Of a stretch of DNA of 64,000 bases, positions 8,962 through 16,896 are shown piece after piece. Origin of the DNA: Hyphomicrobiales bacterium (GTDB lineage: Bacteria; Pseudomonadota; Alphaproteobacteria; Rhizobiales; Rhizobiaceae); NCBI GenBank assembly GCA_900473185.1, contig UCKU01000029.1:1-64000 (forward strand). Direction: 5' to 3'. The position numbers and the translations under genes are program-made. Position 1 is the stretch's first letter. Every line of letters starts with the position of its first letter. A model generated the notes under the pieces. It made no database searches, had not been told where the DNA came from, and worked only from the letters and a program-made list of their open reading frames with translations.

Positions 8962-9833
8962 AGTATCAGTCGCGCGGCGGCCGCGCCGATCGAACACGGC
9001 AGGCCAAGAACGATGACGGCGGTGAGCATCGGCCAGATCGCCGCATCTCCAAAACGCTCGAAAGTCCACAATGCGTATGCGCTGACAAGAAGGGACATCA
9101 CATATCCCGGCAGTGTGAAGCGGATGATGACATGCCAGGCTGGCACCTCGTCGCCGATCTCATGTCCGCCCTTGAAGGAAACGGCATAGACGAAACCGTG
9201 CATGACAAGGAGGGAAAGTGCAACGACAGCCAGGACGTGCCATGGCGTCATTTTGTAGGATAGCAGGATCATCTCCTCGGTCGGCGCGACGTTAAGGCCA
9301 AGAAAGAGCGCGCCAATCGCCATCAGAAACATCTCGCCGGCATAGTCTGCCGGCCCCTCCTGGATCGGATCGTCGTCGTCCTCGGTGTTGTCTCCCGTAT
9401 CGCCGTTCAGCTGGCTACGGGCAAGAAGTGCGCCGATGCTTGCCGGAACAGCCTGCACGGCGATTTTTCCAACGACCTCGTGAAATGGCTGACCAAACTG
9501 CAGGACACCGACCGAGGTCAGGACTGCGGTGGAGGAGACGATGCCAATTGCATAGGCGATGGCCGCGTCCCGGATCGCATCGCTCCAGGTATGGGTAGCC
9601 TCGAAACCGACATTGTTGGACAGAACAATGAGCAGCGGAATGTTGAGGAGAAGCAAGATCAGTAATCGGCTACGATCCATGTAGAAGCCAAGTTCCCACA
9701 TCTCCATCGTCATGAACATCGGCAGGGCAAATATCAGCGCGCCTGCAAGCCCGCGGCCGAGTCCCGCAGCAAATCGGGTGCCGTTCCATTTTCGGGATTG
9801 TCTCTGCTGTGCGTTCAAAGCCATGATCGCCAT
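8958..9833 (-). CDS. TIGR02587-family integral membrane protein
   Basis: About 291 residues with seven or so predicted membrane helices. It matches the uncharacterised TIGR02587 family: GRGLAGALIFALPMFMTMEMW in the first helix, FLGLNVAPTEEMILLSY in the middle and a Leu-rich C-terminus. An acidic run (DNTEDDDDP) lies in the central loop. ATG 9833 or 9824 could be the start; the in-frame TTG at 9845 has no better ribosome binding site. It forms a coupled pair with the TIGR02588 gene through a 4-base overlap. Function is unknown; conserved pairing argues that the two proteins form a complex. Confidence 0.75.
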   Translation of the reverse strand: MAIMALNAQQRQSRKWNGTRFAAGLGRGLAGALIFALPMFMTMEMWELGFYMDRSRLLILLLLNIPLLIVLSNNVGFEATHTWSDAIRDAAIAYAIGIVSSTAVLTSVGVLQFGQPFHEVVGKIAVQAVPASIGALLARSQLNGDTGDNTEDDDDPIQEGPADYAGEMFLMAIGALFLGLNVAPTEEMILLSYKMTPWHVLAVVALSLLVMHGFVYAVSFKGGHEIGDEVPAWHVIIRFTLPGYVMSLLVSAYALWTFERFGDAAIWPMLTAVIVLGLPCSIGAAAARLIL

Positions 9834-9984
9834 AAAACTAGGCAAGCGGTGGCGCCTGGCCAGTGCCAGGAGCGGCGCGCAGGCAACATTGGCAAAATAT
9901 AGACATATTTGAGAGATGCAGGTCGCGTGAGGCTAGGTCTTCACGATCCAACGTCGAGCATGACCGGGTTCCCGCCAGGACCGT

Positions 9985-10212
9985 CTAGGACGGCAAGGCA
10001 TCCTTGAACCGGACCGTGGCGGCAAGCAATCCTTTCTCGTCAACGATTTCGAACGTCTGTCCGTCCATTTCCCGGCCGGACTTCAGCCGTTCTGCCATGA
10101 GTTCACGCGCATGCGCCTTTGCTTCCTCGATTGCGACGGCAACGTTGGCGCACACGCTTCCTTCGGGGTCGCAGATTAGCTCGTCGCCATTCCTGTGAAA
10201 ATAGTATCGCAT
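9985..10212 (-). CDS. DUF6894-family protein
   Basis: A 75-residue protein of the DUF6894 type, small rhizobial proteins starting MRYYFH and ending in a short beta-strand region (FEIVDEKGLLAATVRFKDAL). Function is unknown. It starts 4 bases after the stop of the Crp-type regulator gene, so it is probably cotranscribed with it and regulated in the same way. A second, divergent member of this family is at 13243-13497. ATG 10212 has GGTGAAGC directly upstream. Confidence 0.7.
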   Translation of the reverse strand: MRYYFHRNGDELICDPEGSVCANVAVAIEEAKAHARELMAERLKSGREMDGQTFEIVDEKGLLAATVRFKDALPS

Positions 10213-10215
10213 GCT

Positions 10216-10947
10216 TCACCGTTTGGAGTTGCCACGTCCGTTCGCTCCGATCAACCGCTCGTATTCATGCTCGGGAACGCCATAAGAGCCGGCCGCAAAT
10301 TCTTCCAGACCCGCACGGTTGCGGACTATGATCGACCCCCTTAGCGAGCGGATCAGGTGATGGCCTTCAAGGACATGGAGCGAGGTCGTCACACCGGGGC
10401 GGCGCGCCCCTAACATCAGCGCGATATAGTCGTGCGTTATCGCCATCTCGTCGGTGCGAAGGCGGTCGTGGCACATCAGAATCCAGCGTGCCAGTCGTTG
10501 CTCAAGCAGGTAGCGGACATTGGCAAGCGCGGTGTAGGCGACCTGGGTTGCGAAAACATGCATGTATTTGATAAGGGGGACCTGAAAGTTCGAACTCCTC
10601 ATGGTCGCTTCGCGCATCGCGGCGATCGGAACGCGGTAACCTGCTCCCCCGACGTTCATTTCGATCAGGTAAGGGACCGTATCGTCGCCGATGATCGTGG
10701 CAGTGGGCACAAAGCCTTCCCAACCGAACATGCCGGCTTCCGCCATCTGGCCTGTCGACGAAACAGTCATGACAGCCCCGACGCCGCTTTCGAGAAAATA
10801 GACGTGTTCGAGCTTTTCCCGAGGCACGGCAATCCTGAATTGCGACGGGAGATCGACCATCTCCAGGTACGGCGCAAGGAGGCCAAAATCGTCCCGCTCG
10901 AGAGCCGTCAGCATACGATTGGATATTTTGTCCTGGCTAGGGCCCAT
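10216..10947 (-). CDS. Crp/Fnr-family transcriptional regulator
   Basis: A 243-residue protein with an N-terminal cyclic-nucleotide-binding-type beta-barrel (about residues 25-140; VYFLESGVGAVMTVSSTGQMAEAGMFGWEGFVP) and a C-terminal winged-helix DNA-binding domain (HDYIALMLGARRPGVTTSLHVLEGHHLI). No N-terminal cysteine cluster is present, so it is not an oxygen-sensing Fnr. The cAMP-contacting residues are not clearly conserved, so the ligand is unknown. Similar regulators are common in Rhizobiales stress islands. It heads a likely two-gene unit with the DUF6894 gene. The target genes cannot be named. Confidence 0.85.
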   Translation of the reverse strand: MGPSQDKISNRMLTALERDDFGLLAPYLEMVDLPSQFRIAVPREKLEHVYFLESGVGAVMTVSSTGQMAEAGMFGWEGFVPTATIIGDDTVPYLIEMNVGGAGYRVPIAAMREATMRSSNFQVPLIKYMHVFATQVAYTALANVRYLLEQRLARWILMCHDRLRTDEMAITHDYIALMLGARRPGVTTSLHVLEGHHLIRSLRGSIIVRNRAGLEEFAAGSYGVPEHEYERLIGANGRGNSKR

Positions 10948-11026
10948 CTCTTCCTCCCATCGCCACTGGCCAGGAGCACGCCGCAGGGCCGGCCCGGAGG
11001 CGTATCAATCTCTATTGAACGCCATT

Positions 11027-11524
11027 TCAGAGCTCGTGGTTCCGGTCGTGCTCGCAGATAAACATCATTGTCGCCAGAGGCGGAAGATCCACGAGAAGCG
11101 ATTGACCACGACCATGCGCCTCGACGGGCTGCGTGTCCCGGTCGCCAGCTCCTACGCCCGCGCCGCCATATACGGCCGCATCGGTGTTGAGTATTTGCCG
11201 CCAGCGGCCGGAAAATGGGACACCGATCCGGTAACCGGGCCGTGACATCGGGGTGAAGTTTGAAACCACCAGTATCGCAGAGCGCCGTTCGTGGTCATAG
11301 CGCAGCATTGCGAGGACCGAGTTTTCCGCATCGTCGGCAACTGCCCATTCGAAGCCGTCAGCTTCGGTGTCGCCATAGTGCAAGCAGGGAAAATGTCGGT
11401 AAATGCGGTTGAGATCCCGCACGAGCCGCTGCAGGCCAGCGTGAACAGGATCATCCATAAGATCCCACACAGGATGAGGTCGACCGGTGGATGTCGCCGA
11501 CGGTTCCATTTTATGAAGAGACAT
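11027..11524 (-). pseudogene. glgB: Orphan C-terminal fragment of glycogen branching enzyme
   Basis: From about residue 20 of this 165-residue frame the sequence follows the extreme C-terminus of GlgB: VHAGLQRLVRDLNRIYRHFPCLH, then GFEWAVADDAENSVLAMLR, VVSNFTPMSRPGYRIGVPF and WRQILNTDAAVYGGAGVG. This is the beta-sandwich after the catalytic barrel. The roughly 550 residues carrying the alpha-amylase-type active site are missing upstream; sequence beyond 11524 in the frame has no similarity. It is therefore almost certainly a non-functional remnant, although a good ATG (11524) exists. No other glycogen gene is nearby. Confidence 0.75.
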
Positions 11525-11601
11525 TATGTCGGATGGGCTTGGGGGCCCGGCGGTTCCCCGCCGACCCCGTCCTGTGCGACTATTAACCCGGGACGCTACC
11601 C

Positions 11602-12000
11602 CTATGGATAGGAACGGTAGCGCGAACTGAAATGGGACAAGCTTGGGCCGCCCGTTTCGATATGATCGGTGACGGTCTTTGCCAGCGCAGCGAAATCGTA
11701 GGGCTTGGTCAGAAAAGCAGCACCCCTGATATGCGAAATATCGACCTTGCGCCCTGACGTCACCCATATCGGAACGGATGATCTTGTCGTCCTCACAAGT
11801 CCGGCAAGGTCGAGACCTGTCAGGCCGCCAGGCATGTCGACATCCGTGATGAGCGCCTCGATCTTGTCATGTCTGGAGAAAGCAGCCACTGCTTCGAGGA
11901 CGGTCCCGCATTCGATCACCACGTGCCCCGCATCGATCAACGCGTCGGCGAGCGCGAAGCGGATCAGCATTTCGTCTTCCACGATCAGCACTTTTGCCAT
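11602..12000 (-). CDS. Single-domain response regulator (CheY-like)
   Basis: A 132-residue receiver domain without an output domain. VLIVEDE provides the acidic pocket, TDVDMPG contains the phosphoryl-accepting Asp, TSG holds the conserved Ser, and TKPYDF supplies the Lys. All key residues are present, so it should be phosphorylatable. ATG 12000 was chosen because MAKVLIVEDE is the usual start of the family. No cognate histidine kinase lies nearby. Such lone receivers often act in phosphorelays, including general-stress signalling in rhizobia; the partner here is unknown. Confidence 0.85.
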   Translation of the reverse strand: MAKVLIVEDEMLIRFALADALIDAGHVVIECGTVLEAVAAFSRHDKIEALITDVDMPGGLTGLDLAGLVRTTRSSVPIWVTSGRKVDISHIRGAAFLTKPYDFAALAKTVTDHIETGGPSLSHFSSRYRSYP

Positions 12001-12227
12001 TCCCGCACCTCTATGTGTTGAGATGACAGAGGAACGTCGCGATGTCCCATTCCGATACAATTGACGACCAGAGACCTGCGTTTATGGTTAATCAATCGTG
12101 AATGATTGGTCGGCCTTGGAATACCCGGACTGACATTCGGAAGTGTCGCTTGTCGAAGGTGCGGAGTGGCAAACTCGATCCGCAGGGAACCACCTGCAAA
12201 AAACCCTCCCCGGCCGGGGCCGGTGCG

Positions 12228-12512
12228 CTATCGCGTCGAGCCGTAAATCCATGCGATGGCTGCGGTGATGGCAACAGCGGCAAGCGGATTGCTTTTGATC
12301 CAACCTCTGGTACCGTCAAGAAATCCTTCCTGCTTTTGCGGTTCGCTTGCTGGCGGCGCTCCGGCCACCGACGTGCTGGATTGCGAGACCGGATCGGAGG
12401 CTGGAAACGTATCCTCCAGGGCCTGGTCCAGCTCCCCCTTGTTTTCCTGCTCCTTGTTCTTGGCCTTGTCGAGTTCGTATGCCTTTACGGCGGGGGATTT
12501 CACGGCGTTCAT
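12228..12512 (-). CDS. Small stress-associated protein with C-terminal membrane segment
   Basis: A 94-residue protein. The N-terminal half is polar and highly charged (KAYELDKAKNKEQENKGELDQ), followed by ALEDTFPASDPVSQSSTSV, a phrase found in many small rhizobial proteins of unknown function. The C-terminus is hydrophobic (NPLAAVAITAAIAWIYGSTR) and could anchor in the membrane, as in DUF883/ElaB-like proteins. ATG 12512 is preceded by GGAGAAAAGAC. A perfect EcfG-type promoter lies just upstream, which argues for general-stress control. Biochemical function is unknown. Confidence 0.7.
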   Translation of the reverse strand: MNAVKSPAVKAYELDKAKNKEQENKGELDQALEDTFPASDPVSQSSTSVAGAPPASEPQKQEGFLDGTRGWIKSNPLAAVAITAAIAWIYGSTR

Positions 12513-12919
12513 GTCTTTTCTCCACGTGTTCGCCCTTTTTAACGTCGTCCCGGTTTTGAAGTTCCGCGGCTGGCCGCAAGGGCGCTTCGAGGCCCTGAGA
12601 CCGGAGACGTTCCGGTACTTTGCCGGCGCCAGCTTGGCATCTGCTGGCAGCGGCAGATTGGGCGGAGGATGAAGTAGTCGGGATCCTCCATGCCAAAACC
12701 GAAAGCTCTTCGGCGTCGGAGATCGCCGACCGGCAGCCACGACCGATCGGCTTGGTCCCGTCTTCTTCGCTATGACGGCGCAGGACGGTTGGGCTTACGG
12801 CTCAGAAATAGCGCTCCCCGATAGGAAAGGACGTCGGCCAACGTCGGTAATCCCGGCTGTTCCTGGCCTGCCGCCGCGCGGCCGAACTCGCTTCGACGAT
12901 CGGCCGCGATCATCGGCGA
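12513..12919. other. Intergenic stretch with an EcfG-type promoter
   Basis: Apart from the promoter at 12541-12565 no gene or repeat was recognised in these 407 bases. Open frames on the plus strand are antisense or lack a start with a ribosome binding site. Confidence 0.5.
12541..12565 (-). promoter_or_regulatory. EcfG-type general stress promoter (GGAAC-N16-CGTT)
   Basis: On the minus strand GGAAC (complement of 12561-12565) is followed after exactly 16 bases by CGTT (complement of 12541-12544). The predicted start of transcription near 12535 gives a leader of about 20 bases containing the ribosome binding site of the gene at 12512. Confidence 0.65.
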
Positions 12920-13201
12920 TCATGTCAACTTCCCGACCAGAGCCGCATAGTCGGAGAACGTGAAACGTTGGCCACGCTGATGGGCCTGGTTCGCCAGGCT
13001 TAGGAGGTGGATCGGAAACAGGACGGCGGCCTGATTGGCCTCGGATAGCTGATGGGTGTCGTCCTGCTCGACAGCGCTTCTTGCCCGTTCGAGTGCAGCG
13101 CCAATTTCCTTGTGCTCCAGCACGCCCCTATCGGCCAGCGTCTCGCATAGCGAGGCGAGCGCCATGACCATGCCTTCCAGTTGAAGATTGGCGGTATTCA
13201 A
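12920..13201 (-). CDS. Small hypothetical protein
   Basis: A 93-residue, mostly helical protein without recognised domain (LEGMVMALASLCETLADRGVL, then an alpha-rich middle and FTFSDYAALVGKLT at the end). The start is a TTG at 13201, six bases after GGAGG, which is convincing. It begins 41 bases after the stop of the DUF6894 gene, so the two probably form an operon behind the EcfG-like element at 13517. Function is unknown. Confidence 0.6.
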   Translation of the reverse strand: MNTANLQLEGMVMALASLCETLADRGVLEHKEIGAALERARSAVEQDDTHQLSEANQAAVLFPIHLLSLANQAHQRGQRFTFSDYAALVGKLT

Positions 13202-13242
13202 ATTGTCCTCCAGCGATGGGGTTGGTGTGCGATCCTGGCCCG

Positions 13243-13497
13243 TCAGGCCGTTGGATCGGGAACGGATTTCGGCACTTCTTCGAGCAGCAGCCGGAATTCG
13301 GTGATCGGCCGTCGATCTTCGTCGAAGAGCTCGACCGAGACCATATTAAACGGTGCTTCAGGCAGGCCGTCGCGGGCCATCTCGGCAAGGGCAAGCCGTG
13401 CCTGCTGCTTTGCATCCTCAAGGCTTGGAAACTCATGTGCAAGTTCGGTCGGTTCCGGGCTCGTGCGATCGATGACTTGAAAGATGAATTTTGGCAT
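13243..13497 (-). CDS. DUF6894-family protein
   Basis: An 84-residue protein of the DUF6894 type with MPKFIFQVIDR at the start, a helix rich in Ala/Arg (SLEDAKQQARLALAEMARDG) and a C-terminal beta region (FNMVSVELFDEDRRPITEFRLLL). Compared with the 75-residue relative at 9985 it has the same order of elements but low identity. ATG 13497 is preceded by GGAGGTCGCG. It is the first gene of a likely operon with the gene at 12920. Function is unknown. Confidence 0.65.
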   Translation of the reverse strand: MPKFIFQVIDRTSPEPTELAHEFPSLEDAKQQARLALAEMARDGLPEAPFNMVSVELFDEDRRPITEFRLLLEEVPKSVPDPTA

Positions 13498-13516
13498 CGC
13501 GACCTCCATCCCCGAC

Positions 13517-13541
13517 AACATCGGACAGCTCTCTTTGTTCC
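13517..13541 (-). promoter_or_regulatory. EcfG-like promoter (GGAAC-N16-TGTT)
   Basis: On the minus strand GGAAC (complement of 13537-13541), 16 bases, then TGTT (complement of 13517-13520), one base off consensus. It lies about 20 bases before the ATG of the DUF6894 gene at 13497 and points towards it. Confidence 0.4.
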
Positions 13542-13632
13542 CGTTGCGAGAGGATGCTGCTGTCGACAAGCGATGGAAGTCGTCCTGACCTGCAGGCCGA
13601 ACTTGCCTGTTCGGGTGCAGGGTCCGGGTGCT

Positions 13633-16600
13633 TCAGTGGAAATTGCGGCTTTTGACCTTCAGAGTGTCGATATGCAAGTCCGGGATGAAGATGTCACGCG
13701 ACTTCATCGCCGCCGCCGCCGTTTCGCGCGGATCGGCTCTTTCGGGAGAACCATGGGCAAACTCGTCTCCCCTTCCCGTCGCCAGGCGGAATTCCACATC
13801 CCGGTCAGCGAGATCGTTCAGGCTGTTCGACAGGTCGAAGAGTTGCTGGGCAACGAGATGAACGACATCGCCCTCCCGCTGGATGCGCCCGTTGATCGCC
13901 ATCATCGAGGCGCCGAGCGCAATCCGTCTCGACCGCTCGAAGAGCTTGGGCCAGATGACGACATTGGCAACCCCTGTCTCGTCTTCCACCGTCAGGAAAA
14001 TCACACCCTTTGCCGAGCCGGGCCGCTGACGCACCAGGACCAGTCCGGCCGCCATCAACCATCGGCCGTCGGAGGCTGACATTGCCTCCGAACAGGTGAC
14101 GATGCGGCGCTCGGTAAGCTCTCGACGTAGGAAACTGACCGGATGGTCCCGAAGCGTCAGTCCTGTATGCCCGTAGTCGAGGACGACGTTATGACCGTCA
14201 GCCATCGGCCGGAGGTCGACAGCTGGCTCCTGTTGCTCTCCGACCGTCCTTTCCTCCCGTGCGGCGGCCGCCGCAAAGAGCGGCAACGGCTCATCTCTTA
14301 GCGCCTTGATCGCCCATAGGGCATCGCGACGCTCGAGGCGGAAGGAGGGCCGGAAAGCATCCGCCTCGGCAAGTTCCACCAGGCAGGCGGCGGGAACACC
14401 GCAACGACGCCACATGTCGTCGACACTGTCGAAGGGTTGATCGGCTCTTGCAGCGACGATCCGGGCGGCCTCAGCCGTTGCCAGACCACGTACCATGCGC
14501 ATGCCGAGCCGAACTGCGAGCCGGTTGGAACCCGCAACCGGTTCCAACGTGCAATCCCAGCGGGACCGGTTGACGCAGACGGGCCGGATGGCCACGCCGT
14601 GTTCCCTTGCGTCGCGCACGATTTGGGCCGGCGCATAAAAACCCATCGGCTGGCTGTTCAACAATGCCGCACAGAAGACATCCGGATGGTGGCACTTCAT
14701 CCAGTTCGAGGCATAGGCAATCAGCGCAAAGCTTGCGGCATGGCTTTCCGGAAAACCATAGGAACCGAACCCTTCGAGCTGACTGAATGTCTTTTCGGCA
14801 AATTCGGGCTCATAGCCGTTGCGGATCATGCCGGAGATCAGTTTGTCCTTGAAACGGCTCACCCCGCCGGTGAATTTGAAGGTCGCCATGCTTTTTCTGA
14901 GCTGATCGGCCTCACCGCCGGTGAAGCCCGCGCAGACCATGGCGACCTTCATGGCGCTTTCTTGAAACAGCGGTACGCCGAGCGTCTTGGCGAGAACGGA
15001 TTCCAGCTCGGGCGTCGGATATTCGGGCTTCTCCTTGCCCTCCCGGCGACGGAGATAGGGATGCACCATGTCGCCCTGGATTGGACCGGGGCGGACGATC
15101 GCGACCTGGATGACGAGATCATAGAAGGTTTCGGGCTTGAGGCGCGGCAGCATCGACATTTGCGCGCGGCTCTCGATCTGGAAGGTGCCCAACGTATCGG
15201 CCTTGCGGATCATCGCATAAGTCTTCGCATCTTCCTGCGGGATGGTCGCAAGATCGAGATCTACATTCTTCTCCTCGCGCAGCAAGGCAAAGCTCTTGGC
15301 CATGCATGTCAGCATGCCGAGCGCCAGCACGTCGACCTTCATGAATTTGAGTGCCTCGACGTCATCCTTGTCCCACTCGATCACCTGCCGATCGACCATG
15401 GAGGCCGGCTCGATCGGCACCAGATCGTCGAGCCGGTCATGGGTCAACACGAAGCCGCCCGGATGCTGGCCGAGATGGCGTGGCGCACCCATCAGCTGCT
15501 GGGCAAGGCGGAGGGTGAGTGCAAGCCGGCGGTCGTCGGGATTGAGGTTTAGGTCCCGGACATGTTGTTCACCGACGGCCTCGCTCCAGGCCCACACCCC
15601 CGATGAAAGTGCCTTGATCAAATCCTCGGGCAGTGCGAGCGCCTTGCCGACGTCACGGATGGCGCCCTTCGTCCGGTAGCGCGTGACAGTGGCGCAGAGT
15701 GCCGCCTTATGGCGCCCGTACGTCCTGTAGATCCACTGGATGACCTCCTCGCGCCGTTCGTGTTCAAAGTCGACATCGATGTCGGGCGGCTCGTCGCGTT
15801 CCCGGCTGACGAAACGTTCAAACAAAAGGTCGTTGGTTTCAGGGTCGATGCTGGTAATGCCGAGAATGTAGCAGATGGCACTATTGGCGGCCGAGCCCCT
15901 CCCCTGACAAAGGATGCCCTGGCTGCGCGCGTAACGAACGATCGAAAACACCGTCAGGAAGTAAGGCGCGTAGCGCATTTCCTTGACGAGATCGAGCTCG
16001 TGGCGGATGGAGCGAAGCACCTTCTGCGGCAAGCCATCGGGATATCGCGCCGGGATGTGTTCCCGGACATAGTGTTCAAGCGACTGCTGCGCGTCCATGC
16101 CGGCAACAATTGCTTCCTCAGGGTACTGATAGGTCAGTTCTTCCATGGAGAACGTGCAGCGCGCGACAATCTCCATCGTCCGCGCAAGCGCTTGCGGATA
16201 GCGTGCAAACAGCCGCTGCATTTCCTCCGGCGACTTGAGGTACCGGTCGGCATGGCGTTCGCGCTCGAAACCGACATCGTCGATCGTCGTGCGGTTTCGA
16301 ATGCAGGTCACCACGTCCTGCAACTGCCGCCGGGCGGGCTCGTGAAAGAGCACGTCATTGGTGACGACGGTTTTGACCTTGTGGCTGGCAGCCATCACGG
16401 CAATTTCGTGCAGCCGGAGCTGATCGTTCGGCCGGCGTCTGAGGCTCAAAGCTACATAGGCTCTGTTTTGGAAAATCTCCGCCGTCTTTCTGAGCTGGAG
16501 GGCGCATGTCTCATCGGCGAGATCCGGCACCAGGATGGCGATCAACCCTTCCGCATAGAGAGCGACGTCGTCGAGCGTCAGGATGCATTTGGCTTTCCCG

Positions 16601-16896
16601 CCCCTGCTCTTTCCGAGCGTCAGCAATCGTGTCAGCCGCGAGTAGGCCGCACGGTCTGTCGGGTAGACGAGGATCGACATGCCGTCCGTCAGGTCGAGAC
16701 GACAGCCGACGACCAGGCGAAGACCGGTGGCCCGCGATGCCTCCAGTGCCCGCACGATACCCGCTAGCGAATTGCGGTCGACAATGCCGAGAGCCTCTAT
16801 GCCGATGGCCTTGGCGGTCGCAAACAGTTCGTCGGCCGAGGATGCGCCGCGCAAAAAAGAAAAATGCGTCGTGACCTGCAGCTCGGCATAGCTCAT
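13633..16896 (-). CDS. dnaE2: Error-prone DNA polymerase DnaE2 (ImuC)
   Basis: A 1087-residue C-family DNA polymerase. The N-terminal PHP domain opens with YAELQVTTHFSFLRGASSADEL. The catalytic palm shows GRGSAANSAICYILGIT and PPDIDVDFEHERREEVIQWIY with the metal-binding Asp residues. The finger region has QHPGGFVLT and FQIESRAQMSMLPRLKP, and an OB-fold is near the C-terminus (VVIWPKLFE). Length and motifs fit DnaE2 rather than the 1160-residue replicative DnaE1. ATG 16896 overlaps the imuB stop in an ATGA. In the family it works with ImuA and ImuB in SOS-induced translesion synthesis. The LexA box upstream of imuA should control all three genes. Confidence 0.95.
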   Translation of the reverse strand: MSYAELQVTTHFSFLRGASSADELFATAKAIGIEALGIVDRNSLAGIVRALEASRATGLRLVVGCRLDLTDGMSILVYPTDRAAYSRLTRLLTLGKSRGGKAKCILTLDDVALYAEGLIAILVPDLADETCALQLRKTAEIFQNRAYVALSLRRRPNDQLRLHEIAVMAASHKVKTVVTNDVLFHEPARRQLQDVVTCIRNRTTIDDVGFERERHADRYLKSPEEMQRLFARYPQALARTMEIVARCTFSMEELTYQYPEEAIVAGMDAQQSLEHYVREHIPARYPDGLPQKVLRSIRHELDLVKEMRYAPYFLTVFSIVRYARSQGILCQGRGSAANSAICYILGITSIDPETNDLLFERFVSRERDEPPDIDVDFEHERREEVIQWIYRTYGRHKAALCATVTRYRTKGAIRDVGKALALPEDLIKALSSGVWAWSEAVGEQHVRDLNLNPDDRRLALTLRLAQQLMGAPRHLGQHPGGFVLTHDRLDDLVPIEPASMVDRQVIEWDKDDVEALKFMKVDVLALGMLTCMAKSFALLREEKNVDLDLATIPQEDAKTYAMIRKADTLGTFQIESRAQMSMLPRLKPETFYDLVIQVAIVRPGPIQGDMVHPYLRRREGKEKPEYPTPELESVLAKTLGVPLFQESAMKVAMVCAGFTGGEADQLRKSMATFKFTGGVSRFKDKLISGMIRNGYEPEFAEKTFSQLEGFGSYGFPESHAASFALIAYASNWMKCHHPDVFCAALLNSQPMGFYAPAQIVRDAREHGVAIRPVCVNRSRWDCTLEPVAGSNRLAVRLGMRMVRGLATAEAARIVAARADQPFDSVDDMWRRCGVPAACLVELAEADAFRPSFRLERRDALWAIKALRDEPLPLFAAAAAREERTVGEQQEPAVDLRPMADGHNVVLDYGHTGLTLRDHPVSFLRRELTERRIVTCSEAMSASDGRWLMAAGLVLVRQRPGSAKGVIFLTVEDETGVANVVIWPKLFERSRRIALGASMMAINGRIQREGDVVHLVAQQLFDLSNSLNDLADRDVEFRLATGRGDEFAHGSPERADPRETAAAAMKSRDIFIPDLHIDTLKVKSRNFH

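Noticed and set aside
14437..15552. Long plus-strand frames opposite dnaE2
   Set aside because: The minus strand encodes a complete DnaE2 with all motifs; the plus-strand frames are shadows.
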